A DNA stretch of 64,000 nt from Blastomussa wellsi (lineage: Eukaryota; Cnidaria; Anthozoa; Scleractinia; Plerogyridae): assembly GCA_947652115.1 (NCBI GenBank), contig OX393561.1, forward strand, positions 4,910,031-4,974,030, read 5' to 3'. Shown piece by piece: positions 1 to 13,100 of the stretch (its first letter is position 1; each line of letters starts with the position of its first letter). A model generated the notes under the pieces. The model saw only the letters and a program-made list of their open reading frames with translations, was not told the DNA's origin and searched no databases. A program made the translations under genes and the position numbers.

Positions 1-614
1 GAGAAGGCTACTGACAAAGAAAAGAAGAAAAATATTAACCTCGTTTTGTGATCTGAAGCACCCAGAAAGCGAAATTTTCACAGGGGGCGGTGTTCGAGAT
101 TGTACTCTTATGTGCCAAAGTTGTAGGAGTGTTTCTGCGACATATTTTTTGTTTAACGGGGCTCACACATGTTTTCCATACCCCGAGAGCAGATAACTGT
201 TTTATTGCTTGTCATACATCTTGAAAAACGTTTTTGTTTCATGAAAATAATAAAAATAACTTGTTAGCAAGATCAACACTTGTCAAAAAGATGAATTTAG
301 AATTCTGATGTGTTGCTGATCAAGAGGGCAGAATGCTAGTATCCTATCTGCTTTTATTATATAATTCACAAATATTTCTTCTCTCCATGTGTAATGGTTC
401 CATTTTTGCGTTGTAACAGGTAAAATGAAAGCGAGTCATCAGAAACGTGCATGTTAGCCGCACATTCTTTGGTCCTTTTAATGTGCTTTTTCAGCTTTTA
501 TTGTAATTTATTCAATTTGATCTATTTTTTAATTGGATTTAAAATGCCTTAGCTCTAGGGAAAATAAGGATTGGTTTTGCAGGTTTTTCTTTTTTAAGGC
601 GGAAAAAGCGATTA

Positions 615-721
615 AAATTTCTGCTATGTATAAAATATTCATTGCTTTAGATCTTAACTTATCATAGGATATGAGAATTTTATCAGTCGTCTGAAAACTT
701 CCTCGAAGCCAACAGCGAATC
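615..721 (+). promoter_or_regulatory. Promoter and noncoding first exon of ligand gene A
   Basis: A TTTCTGCT-like box at about 618-625 is followed by a TATA box, TATAAAATA, at 629-637. The probable leader exon ends in CCAACAGCGAATC at 721, directly before a GTAAGTATA donor at 722. The same three-part arrangement recurs in front of B, C, D, E, F, G and, weaker, H. Transcription would start roughly 25-30 bases after the TATA box, which is inference. The leader intron would run to just upstream of the signal-peptide exon at 1554. Confidence 0.7.
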
Positions 722-1553
722 GTAAGTATAAGGTTTCTTATTTACCATTTCAAAGTACATTGAAATCGAAGTTGCGCTCTCGTTTTCCATTTCTTAATGG
801 AATCTGTTCGCATATACACTAGAGGGATTTGCAGGAAACAGAAATAAATCGCGAAGCCTTCGCTAAATGACTTTCTGGTATAAATTGACTGTGGCTTCAT
901 GCAGGTACTCGGAATGACGAGCTGTCGTGTTTTGAGCCTCAAATGCTTGCATTTGATAGTTTACTTTATGTCACTTTTTGCTAAAATCTAGCTTATTTCA
1001 TTCAATGAAAGAAAGAACCTTGTGCTTAGCTATCGATGCATCCTTTTTCTCAGTTTACGGCTCAGGATTTAGCCAACATGTATCATGTCCATGAGAGCAT
1101 GATACAGTCTCCACTGCAGTCGTGTACAGGCGATACTGTGTCATGTTTTTTATTACATTTTATACTTCGAGGAAAGGGCATTTTTGGCAATTCAGATTGA
1201 GCATATGGGCATGGTTTGAGCAACGATCTTCTTAGGCTTTCATCTAGTAAACATGTCTGGAAACTTTTCCTTTTGATTTCCGTGAGTCGATCAACGGTGG
1301 TGACCGCTGCAATGTTGTCTTGCAATGATGTTTCAGCTACACCATGTCCGCTACATACGATAAACGTGACGTTATAATGTTGCCGTGTTTTTTAGCAGCC
1401 ACTGCACCATCTTGGATTTTGTATTTTGTGAAAGGAGTACGCTTTCCTGGCTTTCTTCTCTGTTGCGAGATAAGATTAAAATTAAGATTTAGATCCACTC
1501 CTTATTAACACTGTTTTCTTCCCACTATCAGGGATTTTGACGTTGGAGTAACA

Positions 1554-2474
1554 ATGTTTATGCCCCTGTTATACACTTTGTACTTTGGAGCAACGATATG
1601 TATGGGAGTACCGGGGGATACTGGTGACGCCAAAGCCAGGATAGCTGAGTACTTGCGCGACTTATATTATAAGCGAGGCAACTCCTCTGAGTGGAAAGAT
1701 GTCAACGACATCGGCGAAATCGAAAATGAAGGTTTGCGAATCAGATCATGAAAATTACAGCATTTGAAGCGATTTTAGCGCGCATAAATTAACATGCAAA
1801 GGTTCGAAGCAGCGGCGGATCCAGCATTTTTCTTAGGAGGAGGTGACGCAGGGCATCTCAAAGGAAGGGGGTGGGCACCCTTGCACCGCACCGCCCCTCC
1901 TGGTTCCACCCCTACGAAGATAAGACTCCATTCGTGTGAAAGTATTTTCATTAGCTTCGCACCTTAGCATGTTAATTTCGCGGCAAGATGGCTTTACGTG
2001 CGGTAATTTGCATGGTCTGATACATTTTCTTATTGCAAACATAATTTGTTTTTGTTAAGAATAACAGCGACGTTTCTTAGATCTTCTCTTTGATTTCCCG
2101 TTTTCAGTTTGTATTTTTTCTTCTCTTCGACAGGAGACCTTACCGTGAGATCAAGAACGCCATTCTGCAGAAGGCAATCTATGTACATTAAATTTTCTGA
2201 CGGTTTTGGAGCTGACAACCGGTACATTGCCCCGAAAGGATTTGAAGCATATCGCTGCAGTGGAGAGTGTCCATATCCCATCCCAGCTCACATGAAACCC
2301 ACAATGCATGCCGTTATACAGAGGCTGATGAAGGAGGCTGAAAAAAAATGGCCAGCACCCTGCTGTGTGCCCATAACGTTAAAACCCATCAGCGTCTTGT
2401 ACTATGATAGGAAGAATAAAATCCAACTTGAAGAAATGGAAAATATGTATGTGGATAGCTGTGGATGTCGCTAA
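1554..2474 (+). CDS. Short secreted TGF-beta/BMP-type ligand, gene A
   Basis: Two coding exons, 1554-1731 and 2134-2474, are joined in phase 1 (donor GGTTTG at 1731/1732, acceptor TTCGACAG before 2134) and give 172 residues. Residues 1 to about 18 form a signal peptide. A hydrophilic pro-region of about 50 residues carries YLRDLY, resembling a motif in BMP prodomains. C71 to R172 is a complete cystine-knot domain with all seven cysteines, including the CC pair that contains the interchain cysteine and the terminal CGC. The domain follows the BMP pattern (FEAYRCSGEC, PCCVP, VDSCGCR) but lacks the usual tryptophans near its start. There is no clean R-X-X-R cleavage site; VRSR lies just before the first cysteine. 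The NxT glycosylation site of BMPs is replaced by KPT. The role as a secreted dimeric signalling ligand is inferred from the family. B is its broken duplicate. Confidence 0.88.
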
Positions 2475-2555
2475 GCATACTTCCATGATGTTAGATTAGC
2501 CTTTGGTGCGTCTAGAGCCGATGTGTATTTTGAATACAGTGGTCATTGTAACACT

Positions 2556-2561
2556 AATAAA
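2556..2561 (+). terminator. Poly(A) signal of gene A
   Basis: AATAAA lies 82 bases after the stop codon of A. The same signal in the same context follows pseudogene B at 19799-19804. Confidence 0.6.
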
Positions 2562-2690
2562 TTGTCTGGAATAAGCACACGTGATACTTGGCTTGTCTCT
2601 TTCCCTCTGGCACATTCTTACCTGGTCAAAAATATATCATTATTGTCATTTTATACCCTATCTTTGCAAATAAAAATGTTGCAAAGTGTT

Positions 2691-2966
2691 GCAAAGCGCC
2701 GCTTATCCCCAGCTTTTCCAGCTGTAAATGACAAAACAACGATTCAGCTTAATCTTGCGGAACATCGTCTGTTTTAACCAACTCGGCCTATTTAACAATA
2801 ATCCTGCGAAATCGCGCGGAATATCGCCTGATACTTACACGACGAGGCCGTAGGCCGAGTTGGCTAAAATCAGGAGATATACCGCAAGATTGGGCCTGAT
2901 AATTGTTCTATTATTCAACAAAGCACTTTCTACAGGTAGAAAAGTTGCCGTTATGCGGCGCTTTGC
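2691..2966. repeat. Fold-back (palindromic) element downstream of gene A
   Basis: GCAAAGCGCCGC at 2691-2702 is matched by its inverted complement GCGGCGCTTTGC at 2955-2966. Inside it, CCAACTCGGCC and GGCCGAGTTGG form a second inverted pair. This is typical of a nonautonomous DNA transposon or foldback repeat. A partial counterpart in the B flank (19936-20130) shows it predates the block duplication. Confidence 0.55.
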
Positions 2967-4134
2967 GAGACTAAAGCCGAATTATGGTTACTTAACGTAT
3001 GCCGCAGAATATCTATTAGCTGCAGTTCACGGATATTGAGAGCAAAATGACCATGTGTGGGCAATGCGACAATTCGTTGAATAATAACAGGCTATATTCT
3101 GCACGATTTCGCAGATAATTCAAGACATAGCAGTTACTCTGGGCCCTCTTTTACAGCTTCTGCTTTGACGAACTAAGGCTAACCACGAGTGATTTCTGGG
3201 AATTGTCTCAGAACTTTCTCAAAAGAAGCAGCCAAACCGTTTCCTTTAAATTTGTCTGGAGTATATTTACCATATCAGTTTGAAGATTTTACTCTTGCTT
3301 TGTCTTGTAAATGTTGCTAATTGTAGTAGTGATGCGAATCATATTGCTTTTCAAATGCGGAATTTACAATGTAAATCCCCAAAATACGGAATCTTTTTAA
3401 ACTAAAGAAGACGTTAATCCATGGCCGCCTTTGCTGGCCGAAACCGGCTGCGCGAAAACCGGCCAAAACCGGTCGACAAAAGAACGTGCTGCCCTTTCCC
3501 TCCCTCCCTGGAGACATTTTAGTTAGGGCCAATGAGCCAATCAGAATCTTTTTTCTGTCCATATTTTAAGTGAACTCTTGGGGTCCTACAAAGAAGGTTT
3601 TTTCTCCTTAATCCGCGCGTGGAACATGTACAAGAAAATCATGGCGCGTCTTGGCGAGTTGCAGCATTTGCTTACAAAATTCCAAGGCCTTGATTTTCAT
3701 TCTGAACACAGAAAATTCCCTCTTTGGGGCGAAATATGAAAAGTAGAAACACCGATCAATTAACTTTAAGTGTCTCTTAATGGAGTAAAGGGTGTTAAAA
3801 CCTTGCTAACGAAGGAAAACCAGGTGTTGTTGTTAAGGTTTAGCCTTGCACTGTTATCAATTCCACTTCTATTCTTGATTGATTCACTATGCAGGAAAAA
3901 AGCCCCTGTATAAAACAGTCATCAGTCATTTTTGATCAAAGCCACTATCCACAATAATTTATATTTTCATATATCAATTTACAGCGGAGAATGCATGTGG
4001 TCTCTGATATGCATGACAATACATTAGGACAGATCACAAATATGTAGGAGGAATGACGTCATCGTTTGTTCCGCCTGCCCATTGCAGTTATCAAAGCTTA
4101 AAAATGCGGACTGCCAATTTGGCTAAATTCCTGT

Positions 4135-4242
4135 CATCTCTGCTCTGTAATAAAATATTCATGGCTATTGTACTTGTCATGACTTATAATATAGGGAAAC
4201 TTCATCTTGCCTTGAGACAGCTACCTGGAAGCCCATAGGTAA
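4135..4242 (+). promoter_or_regulatory. Promoter and noncoding first exon of ligand gene C
   Basis: TCTGCTCTG is followed by TAATAAAATATTCAT at about 4149-4162, matching the TATA region of the other array members. The leader exon ends before overlapping donors GTAAGTAAGTAT; the second GTAAGTAT, at 4243, is the one conserved across the array. The leader intron would then span about 2.3 kb to the signal exon at 6541. Confidence 0.6.
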
Positions 4243-4504
4243 GTAAGTATCAATCTTGTCTGTGAGTTAATGTACAACTTTTAGTGGTTTACGTTTCGTT
4301 ATACATGTAGTTTATTGGAGTCATAGGGCCGGGGAAGCCTAACGTTATGTCTCCCTGTAATTTAACAAGCATATACCTTTTTATGAGTTCGAAATCGACG
4401 TCCACGGCCGCTAAAATTTACAAAGTCGATGATCAAGTTATCAATACTCGAATGATAAAAACTTTCGCGTGATACTTTTTAAAACACATATTGATTAAAT
4501 GTTC

Positions 4505-4845
4505 ATAAGGGTGAGAGCGCTTGCCTGCCACCAATGTGACCCGGGTTTGATCTCCGTCCGGACCCAGCGTTATATTTGGGTTGCGTTTGTTGTTGGTTCT
4601 CGTCCTTGCTCCGACTCCTCCGAGGTTTTTTCTCCGCAGGTCCATCACTTATCTTCACTGTTCCTCCCTCCAACACTTTTTAACTCCAATTAGATTGGGA
4701 ATATTAATTTCAGGGCCACAAGTTTATCAATCGCACGTGCTACCCTCCAACTCTTTAAACAAAGCCGATTTAATTGCTGTTTGATTGGATTTGGTTTGAT
4801 TTGAGCGTTACACTAAATAAAAAATAGGAATAAAGAACAAAAACA
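4505..4845 (+). repeat. tRNA-derived SINE in the leader intron of gene C
   Basis: A tRNA-like head has an A-box region (GAGAGCGCTTGCCTGCC) and a B-box region (CCGGGTTTGATC). It is followed by a T/G-rich body (GTTTGTTGTTGGTTCTCGT) and an A-rich end with AATAGGAATAAAGAAC. A second copy at the same relative place in the duplicated block is at 21936-22265, so the insertion predates the duplication. Confidence 0.6.
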
Positions 4846-4945
4846 GACAAAACAATCGGCTTAACCTCATGCGATCATCATCAGATAATGTTAAGTACTT
4901 AATACCTTAAGGACAGAGGGATTCTTTTTATAACCCTCAATTGAA

Positions 4946-6414
4946 AATGATCCCACTGTTGAACAAATACTCACCACTAAATTTTTATTAGGCTGAAAGC
5001 GACATGAATTTATTCAAACTCTAGTGCTCGGAGTCTTCGTTCCCGGCCAACGGTCGGGAATCGAGCGACGCTTGAAAGATCCGATTTAAAGTCCGACAAA
5101 ATCGGACTTCCGTTCGAACTGCACATTCCAAGCTTTCCAAACTCGATCATACCTCCAAAGCCCGCTTTCCTATTGTCCAGCACCAAAACGGGGTTTCTGG
5201 AAAGTCCCGATTCCGGAAGTACACTTTTAGCGAACTTCTGGGCATTCTTTGGGTACTCAATCAGATTAAATAATCAACAATCGGGGCAGAGCATAGTCCG
5301 CGCTCTTGGCGCTGAGCAAACGAAATGCGGGTTCTGAGGATAAGGATTGATTCCATGGTCTTCTTCTTATAACAATTTTTACTGTCTAAGAACCATCGTC
5401 ATCAAAATTGATCCTGTAAAGGAACTTTCGAGAGTCGCTCATTTTAAAAGCCTGTGTAACAAGAAACGAAGACTCGGGGTACGGGATTGATTTAATCACT
5501 GAAATTGTAGGCACTCCAGCGATGCTGTCAGCTTTCGAATTTGTATTGACTTGAGAGACATCCTCATTTGACTCAAATTTAATTTTGATGTGTATAAATA
5601 ACTTTTGAATCAATAAAAGCTTATCTTTGGTTCACAACGTTGAGGTACTTCGCGTTTATGTCTTTGTTTTCAGCCACAAGTCCCAATCACGTGCAATTGC
5701 AAGGTTCAGCCTTTGTCACCTTTGGAAGTAAGTCGGTTTTATTCGCCCAAGATTTTTTGTTTGGCGCGTGACATGTGATGTCTGCATTTCAGTTGTTTGT
5801 ATGACAATCAGTTATTGAGTGGAATACAGCGAGGTCAAGTGAGTTTTTTCTACCAACGCCAGGACGAACGTTCGCCGTAGTGTTTTGATGTTGGATTGAA
5901 CTAACTTACGTAATAATTATTAACAAAATATTCCCTGACTGGAAAGTTACTCCGAATGCAAAATTGGAGTTTCCCATTGATTGCACCAGTCAAGGTCGTA
6001 ACGAGGTATATTTTTTCACCACTGATCCCGTAATTGTACTCAATATTTTGATCCCTGATCCCAAAAGCGATGAAAATTTTGATCCCTTATCCCGAAAAAA
6101 TTTGTTGATCCGACAAGATTCCATCACAACACCGATGATCCCGTTCCCACGGGTTGTGATCCCAGATTGCGGGGCTATGATCCCTGATCCCACTCCTTTT
6201 GAATCTGTTGACCCTGACCAGTGCAGATGGAGATTATTTTAAGGACAGGGTATTTATTATCTTATTGGTGCAAACCAGGAGCTGCTTTGGATTGATAACT
6301 CAAAGTATTTTCCGAGTTCAGCGGCTCACCGCCCATAACTTTATACGGATTGCAGGTTTGCGCGCAGGATTTGGGTGTCTCCCTGTGCATTTTCTCATAT
6401 TTGTATGGAAGTAT
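4946..6414. other. Noncoding leader-intron stretch of gene C
   Basis: No coding region is supported here. Around 6020-6230 there is a degenerate tandem stretch built on GATCCC/GATCCCT units separated by A/T-rich spacers. Around 5040-5330 there is a moderately GC-rich stretch without an interpretable reading frame. Confidence 0.5.
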
Positions 6415-6540
6415 AGAGAATCGATAATTTCTGATCTTCTATGAAAATTTTTCTTTCTATTTGTTGCTGAAGCTGATTCAGTCATTTACAGAGTCTTCTT
6501 TTTTCGTTCATTTATTTACTGTATTTATGTCACATTAGGA

Positions 6541-9299
6541 ATGAAGATGTTTTTTGCTCTGCTGTGGTGTTTGTTCTTTGGAGCGGCGATATGTTTGGGA
6601 GTACCGGTTGATTCTCCTGACTCAGAAGCGGAGAGGATTTATAAAGAACTGGGACAAGTCATTCTCAAGGAGCTGGGCTTGAAAACTCCTCCAAAGGTGA
6701 CGAAAGAAGAGAGAGAAAGTGCCCTGCAGAATTTAATCGGCTCGCAGAAAGAAGTCAGTGAATCTGAGAGCAACGAAGAAGATTCCAACATGGAATTCCA
6801 AAATGAAGGTTTGTGTAGGAGATCGAGAGGATACCAGAGACACACGATGTTTTACAGACAATTTTGCTATGACGGATAAGTTTTGAGGTGGCAGTGGTAA
6901 TGTAATACTCGAGGCTTACATCGGTTGATGGTCGAAGCACGTTTCCCTTTCGTAAACAGGCCATGCCTTTTTAGCGAGACGTAAAATATTTTTTGGCTAT
7001 CATCGAAACTTGTACGTTAATAACCAGATTTGAACCCTGAACCTCTGACAGCCTACATTCTTATCTCACCACTACACTACCATGCTGATCCGCCAAATTC
7101 TCGCAGAATTAAATTATAAAAAAATTACTTTCTTAATCCATTTTACTTTACTTTGCCCCAGCCAACAAATAAAAGCTAACCGCAAGTAAACCAGTTAGAA
7201 AGTGAGCAGTTTAAAGGCAATTTGAGAGTGCTTATTAGTCTATCACCAAATTATAACAAGTTTCGACCTAGTCCAGGCCTAAACTAGAGCAGATATAGCA
7301 TCGCCCATTCCAAAAAGCTTGGTTACCAATTATGGCATCGACCGTTAAAAATGGCATCGCTTGTTTACGAAAGCGAAATCAGCGTCGGCGAAGGGTGAAA
7401 TCCCGAACCAACTGTCAAAGAAGACAGATGCCTAGAGTGACTAATCCAGCTGTTTTAGCATAACCCGATGGCTAACTTTAAAAATAGACTATCCAAAAAC
7501 CTGTGATTTATCAACGATAATGTTTAACGAATATGCTTGTCGGCATTGAGGCTGAGAAACAGGTCGCGGCTCAGGACAAGTTGTTGCAACAAATAACCTC
7601 GTAGGACAGCGACAAATATTTGCCGCGCAACTAAACGCAGTGACAAATGATCCCACCCCTCCCCCAGGTAATGGGGCTTGAAGCCGATAGGATTTGAAGT
7701 ATGTGCATGAGATATATGACATAATATATGACGTACGGGTAATTTTTGTTCATGTCCAAGAGGCAGCCATCTCGGATCACCATCTTAGAATTCTTGACTA
7801 ATAAAGCACATTGTTTCATGAATAAATTTAAGATATAAAGTGATAAATTTATCAGCTTTTGGTTAAAAATGTTGAAAGTCCGCCCAGGCACTTTCTATTT
7901 CCCACAACTCATTAATGCGTGCCAAGCGGAACGATAAAATAGCGCGCGTGATTAGCATAAATGGGGTAAGATTGGCCCATCACATTTCTTTTGCGAGCAC
8001 CCTAACCTAACTTTTTAATTGTATTTTTCGAAACAGTTCATGGCAGGGAACATCCAGGGAAAGTTTAAAAAACATTGTTGGATAACATTTATTTCTGTTT
8101 TCTGTTTGTAAGCAGTAATTCCATAAGACCGATAGTGAAGGCTGTGTTATTCTTTAGAAAAATCGGAATTGTTATTCTTTAGAAAAATCGGAATTGTGAT
8201 TCTTTAAAAAAATCGAAACTCTTCCTCTATTACTCCAAATTTAAGGATTTCAAATTTGAACACGCAGCCAGTTTGGGACTGCCAGTTGGGATTCGCACTC
8301 GCGTAATATTCATTGTTTCCAAAGAAGACATTCCATGGACCAATATTCACCATTTAACACTAGAAAAAGCTCTAAAATTGCTTGACTTTAAATGCAGTCT
8401 TGAGAAATCTCTAAGCAAGTGCTCTTAATCTGTAGCCGAGGAGACTTTCCTCTAAAACAGAAAGCATCGTCATTTACTATCGTATGTTACTAATAATTCT
8501 TCATCTTCGCCAAGGCAACCCTCTTTATGGTGATGTTCAAAATGACGCCTTTGATGAGATTTTGGTAAAGGCATGATATATATGAACTATGCAACAACCA
8601 ACTTCAAGCTTTTAAATTATCTTCCCAGTTTGGTGTAAAACTAGGTAGTGAATTCATCAGACATTTGGGAAGTAATTTGAACCTTACGCTAACACCTAGA
8701 AACAGGAATGTTCCCCAGGATATCAGTGCTTTGCTTGCTTCGACTTCCACGAAAACGGGGGCGGCACGCAGCTCTTTACAAGGTCCCACAGTATTGGCTG
8801 AAAAAATGATAAACAAACAACGGCAACAATGGATCCTAGCCCTAAAACAATAGAGCTGCATGCTATTAAGATGCAATGAAATTATATGTTCTAGAGAGCT
8901 ACGAACTTTCTCCGAAGACAAGTATTAACCCAGTTTTTCTTTACTTATTTAACAGGGGAATTGTCCACCAGGGCAGATAGTGACGAATGTCGACGAAGTG
9001 AAATGATTGTCGACTTTGAGAAACTTTATGGTAAAAATGGTTATATCATTGCCCCGAAAAGTTTTAAAGCATATCACTGCCATGGAAAATGTTATTATCC
9101 CTTAGACCAAATAGGAGTCAAACCAACGTCCCATGCCTACTTACAGAGTCTACAGCACCTGTTCGACTCCAAAGTGCCAGGTCCTTGTTGTGTGCCAACA
9201 AAACTGTCCAAACTTTCAGTCTTGTATTTGGATGACAAGAAGACTATTCATCTAAAGCACATGGAAAATATGGTTGCGACACATTGTGGATGCGCGTAA
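6541..9299 (+). CDS. Short secreted TGF-beta/BMP-type ligand, gene C
   Basis: Exons 6541-6808 and 8956-9299 are joined in phase 1 (donor GAAG/GTTTGT, acceptor TTTAACAG) for 203 residues. The first ATG is used; the next in-frame ATG at 6547 is the one that aligns with the other members. Residues 1-20 are the signal peptide. Residues 33-52 (ELGQVILKELGLKTPP region) resemble the first helix of a TGF-beta family prodomain, followed by an acidic, serine-rich linker. C101 to A203 is the seven-cysteine domain (AYHCHGKC, PCCVPTKLSKLSVLYLDD, THCGCA). No basic cleavage site precedes C101 (STRADSDEC), so processing is unclear. The NxT site is replaced by KPT. The 2.1-kb intron holds a reversed SINE and a short tandem repeat. 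D is its broken duplicate. Confidence 0.87.
7020..7480 (-). repeat. Dispersed SINE-like repeat in the intron of gene C
   Basis: Read on the minus strand, about 7020-7100 shows a tRNA-like head (GTAGTGTAGTGGTGAGA and GGTTCAGGGTTCAAATC). The sequence around 7320-7350 (TTACCAATTATGGCATCGAC) recurs inverted at about 62975-63015, so the segment belongs to a dispersed family. Confidence 0.45.
8155..8222 (+). repeat. Short tandem repeat, about 23 bases, three units
   Basis: ATTCTTTAGAAAAATCGGAA is repeated with small changes three times in a row in the intron of gene C. Confidence 0.7.
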
Positions 9300-9404
9300 T
9301 CGTAGACATAAAAGAAGTGTTTTCTGTCAGTGAAATTTCCTTGGTTTAAAATGAAACATTTCATATTTGATGTAAATTTTAGAGCCAATGGCTAAAGGAA
9401 TGGT

Positions 9405-9410
9405 AATAAA
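9405..9410 (+). terminator. Poly(A) signal of gene C
   Basis: AATAAA lies 106 bases after the stop codon of C, in an A/T-rich 3' untranslated stretch. Confidence 0.5.
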
Positions 9411-9675
9411 TGTAATGCACAAATCATCTTCAAAAAATAACTGTTTGCAGCAGAATAATATTTACATGCTCTTCCAATAAGACATGGCGACTCTCGTTTA
9501 CTGAATAAGTAAAAAAAAAAAAAAAGAAAACAGCTGCTTGGTACCCAAACCACGTCCTTGCGTTATCGTTTCATGGCATCTAGCCCTGTTCACTGATCCT
9601 ATTTTGTCCTTGAGATTTACAGAGAATACTTCCAGATCCCCAGGGGGTGGGTACTGCCCTATATTAGGTATATAG

Positions 9676-9801
9676 GTACATACATACATACATACATCAT
9701 ACACACATACATACATTAACTTTATTTATACACGGTAAAAACATCAGTAGACAATATATACAATTAGAAATAACTGATTAACATGTTTTCCGTGTGGGAG
9801 T
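9676..9801 (-). mobile_element. 3' end of a LINE remnant with a short-repeat tail
   Basis: On the minus strand this is the 3' end of the LINE whose upstream part is at 14442-15205. The two are separated by the gypsy insertion and share its duplicated target GGAGT. The element end runs into a (TACA)n/(ATGT)n microsatellite at about 9676-9716, as many CR1-like LINEs end in short tandem repeats. Confidence 0.55.
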
Positions 9802-9966
9802 TGTAGTATCTCACGGATTTAACCTTCGGATTTAACCAACGTACAAGAAACACTCTAAACAAACTCCATTGCAAGAGAGCACGTTTTACTAACACGTCAA
9901 CATCTCATGCGCATGCTCCAATATACATCTAATACGCATGCTCCGATATAAATGTAAAACACTACA
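9802..9966 (-). repeat. 3' LTR of gypsy-1
   Basis: This 165-bp terminal repeat is the same as 14277-14441 base for base by reading. It lies downstream of gag-pol on the minus strand. Confidence 0.95.
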
Positions 9967-10160
9967 TTCCTCCCTTCTTTAAATAACTTGTCCGGTAGAA
10001 TGAAAAAACAAAACAAAATTAACCTAATCAATTCCTATGCATGCAAATGTCTCTGAATGTCCTATGAAAGTCTTGACAAACTTAACACTTCAAACTGGTA
10101 TCAAAAGAAGTATAACACAATAAACAGTTCAAGTTCAGTTCACATTTGTGTGTAAGAGTT

Positions 10161-13100
10161 CTACTCCGGGACCAGCTGAACACAGCCTACATCATAGTCT
10201 TGAAATCTTATCGGTGGTCGTCTGACTCTTGACGGACGTAAGGGTAAGATAGATGTAGAACCACTTTGCACTCCAGTAGGAGCTTTGACAGATTCTCTAA
10301 GCTCTTGGCTTGGTGAAGGTAGTGTCACTCCTTGAGCCTCTGTGGTATCTGATGATTCGCTGGTGGCTTGGGGTACATTATCTTGCTCGAGATACTTTTT
10401 CACATGGGTCACATTTCGACGGTACTGTACACCATCGGCCTCAACAAGAACACTATTACCATTCTTCTGAACAACTGTAAATGGAGAATGTTTGTATGTC
10501 GTGGACAGTTTGTTCTCTTTCTCCTGTCTCAACAACACTTTATCACCTTCTTGAATATGGCTTTCTTGTGCATTTCTTCTACTGTCTCCATACACCTTCC
10601 CTTTCTCTTTCCGTTCACTATCACGGTCTCTGACTTCATCTTCAACAGTGAGCTCTTGCAGTTGAGGTAGTTTGGTTCTGATACGTCTTCCAAACAACAA
10701 TTCGGCAGGGCTAACCCCAGTTGTACAATGAGGTGTACTACGGTACATCATTAAGAAATCGTCCATCTCTGATCTCCAGTTACGACCTTCGGCTTGGGCA
10801 ATACGCAGACGTTTCAGGATACTGCGGTTCTGTCTTTCAATCTCACCATTTGCCTGTGGCCATAAGGGCGTTGTTCGACGGTGCTCAATTCCATTCTCTT
10901 CCAAGTACTTCTCAAAGTAGTCACTGACAAACTGTGCCCCATTGTCGGTTCTGAGGGACAAAGGAAGACCATGAGTGACGAAAATCTTGGACAGCATTGA
11001 TACAATCTTCTCAGATGTAGTAGATTTGGTGAATTCCATTTCAAAGAATCGACTGTAGTAGTCCACCAATACAAAGACATAATCACCGGAAGGCAGTGGG
11101 CCTAATAAGTCAGCCGCTAGATGTTGCCATGGTGCAGAAGGCAACTCTGTACGTACCATCGGCTCTGGTCTAGGTGGTTGTGAAACTAACTGACAACCAT
11201 GACAGGTCTTACAGACCCCTTCCGCCTCTTTATCGATGCCTGGCCACCACACCTTGGTGCGCAAACGTTGCTTCATGGCCACAATTCCAGGATGGCCTTC
11301 ATGCGCCAACTTCAGTGCTTGACTGCGAAGTTGCTTTGGTAATACAATTCGAGTTCCACGAAGAACAAGCTTTCCAATTGCGCTTAATTCACCTCGCACA
11401 GGCAGGTACTCCTTGAATTCCATAGCATGCCATCTCCCATTCAAGAGACATTCTCGTACACTTTTCAGCTCTAGATCGTGTTCGGATGCTCTCTCAATTT
11501 CGCGAGTTGTCAAGGCAACAGGCGTTGATTCCTGAGCCACCCACTTCACATATTCTTCTGTTTCGTTCTCGTCTCTTGACTGTGGCACTGGACTCAGGAG
11601 ACGTGACAATGAATCTGCAATATTCTTGGGCCCTGGAATGTACTTCACTGTAAATCTATAGGGTTGCATTCTGAGAAGCCATCTCTCGATCCTAGCACAG
11701 GTCTTCGATGTGGGTGAGAAAATACATTCCAGCGGTTTGTGGTCAGTCATTAATTCAAAGTCAGCACCATACAAATACATGTGGAATCTTTCGCAGGACC
11801 ACACTATCGCTAAAGCCTCTTTCTCAGTCTGAGAATATCGGCGTTCTGTATCTGACAAACTTCGGCTTGCATAGCTAATAACGCGTAGCTCTTCTCCCTG
11901 CTGTTGTACCAATACAGCTCCTAAGCCTACAGGGCTTGCATCTGCGATCACCTTTGTTGGGGCATTCTTGTCAAAATATCCAAGTGTCTCTGCACTGGAC
12001 AGTCTCTTCTTCAACTCGTCAAATGATTTCTGTTGCTCCGGCCCCCACACAAAAGGTTCGCCATTCTTTGTAAGCTGGCGGAGAGGTGCTGATACGGTTG
12101 CCAGGTCAGGAATGAAACGTGCAGTAAAATTAACCAACCCAAGGAAGCTTCTCACTTCAGCAGCACTCGTCGGTTCACGAGCATCAACAACAGCTTTCAC
12201 CTTAACATCTGCTGGACCAATCCCACGTGCAGACAACACATGACCCATAAACACCAAGTGCGACATCTTGAATTCACATTTGTCACGGTTTAAGGTCAAC
12301 CCCCTGCTACTCAATACTCTGACCACATTCTCAAATCTCTTGTCATGTTCCTCTTCAGTGGGTGCATGGACTATCACATCATCAAGGATGTTGTGGACTC
12401 CTTCACACTCTTGCAGGACTTGGCCAAGTACCTTCTGGTACATCTCCGGTGCGCAACTTATACCGAACATCAGTCGTTTGTATCGGTACAGTCCCTGGTG
12501 GGTACCAAATGTAGTAATATCTCTGGATTCAGGTGATAACTCTATTTGATGATAGGCAGAGTTAAGATCCAACTTACTGAAGAACTTGCTCTGGTTCAAA
12601 TCTTGTAAAACTTCATCGATGGTGGGAATCGGGTGACGCTCTCGTTTCACTGCCATGTTGGCCTGCCGCATGTCTACACACAAACGAATGTCACCTGAGG
12701 GCTTCGGCACCACTACCACTGGTGATACCCATGAACTTGGTCCACTCACTTTCTCAATAATGTCAAGTTCAACAAGTTCGTCTAGTTTGTCACTCAACTT
12801 ATCACGCAGGTGGTAAGGAACTCGCCTAATGGTTTGTGCTATGGGTTGTACCTCTGGATCAACTGGGATCTTTAGTTGAAAATCTTCAAGCTTGCCAATA
12901 CCTTCACAACATCCGGGAAATTTGTCTAAAACACTGGATGCCCCTTTAGCTCCATCAGTTGATGCTTCTAGTGAGTTAACTTGGACTGGAGTTCCAAGCT
13001 TAAGAACTCCTAAGGCAATGGCTGTGACTCGCCCTAGAAGGGCCTGTCCCTTATTTTCAATAACAACAAATTCAACCCCACTTAGCACTACCTCCCCAAC

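Larger units (their letters stand above)
115..4945. repeat. Segmental duplication, copy 1 (gene A plus leader of gene C)
   Basis: This block is collinear with 17055-22335. Matching landmarks include the stretch with ATGTGCCAAAGTTGTAGGAG at the left edge, the promoter and leader exon of A versus B, both coding exons, the 3' flank, and the promoter of C versus D. The match continues at the signal exons (6415-6880 versus 23780-24270). The interruption between them is the Penelope-like insertion in copy 2. Divergence is visible but low, and long runs are identical by eye. Exact borders need an alignment. Confidence 0.85.

Noticed and set aside
742..1325. Minus-strand open frames conserved between the two duplicated blocks (also at 17702-18264)
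   Set aside because: Conservation is explained by the recent block duplication, and the whole surrounding noncoding sequence matches equally well. No domain, start context or splice support.
8604..8921. 105-codon minus-strand frame in the intron of gene C
   Set aside because: No domain or composition support, and it lies in an intron next to a confirmed acceptor site.
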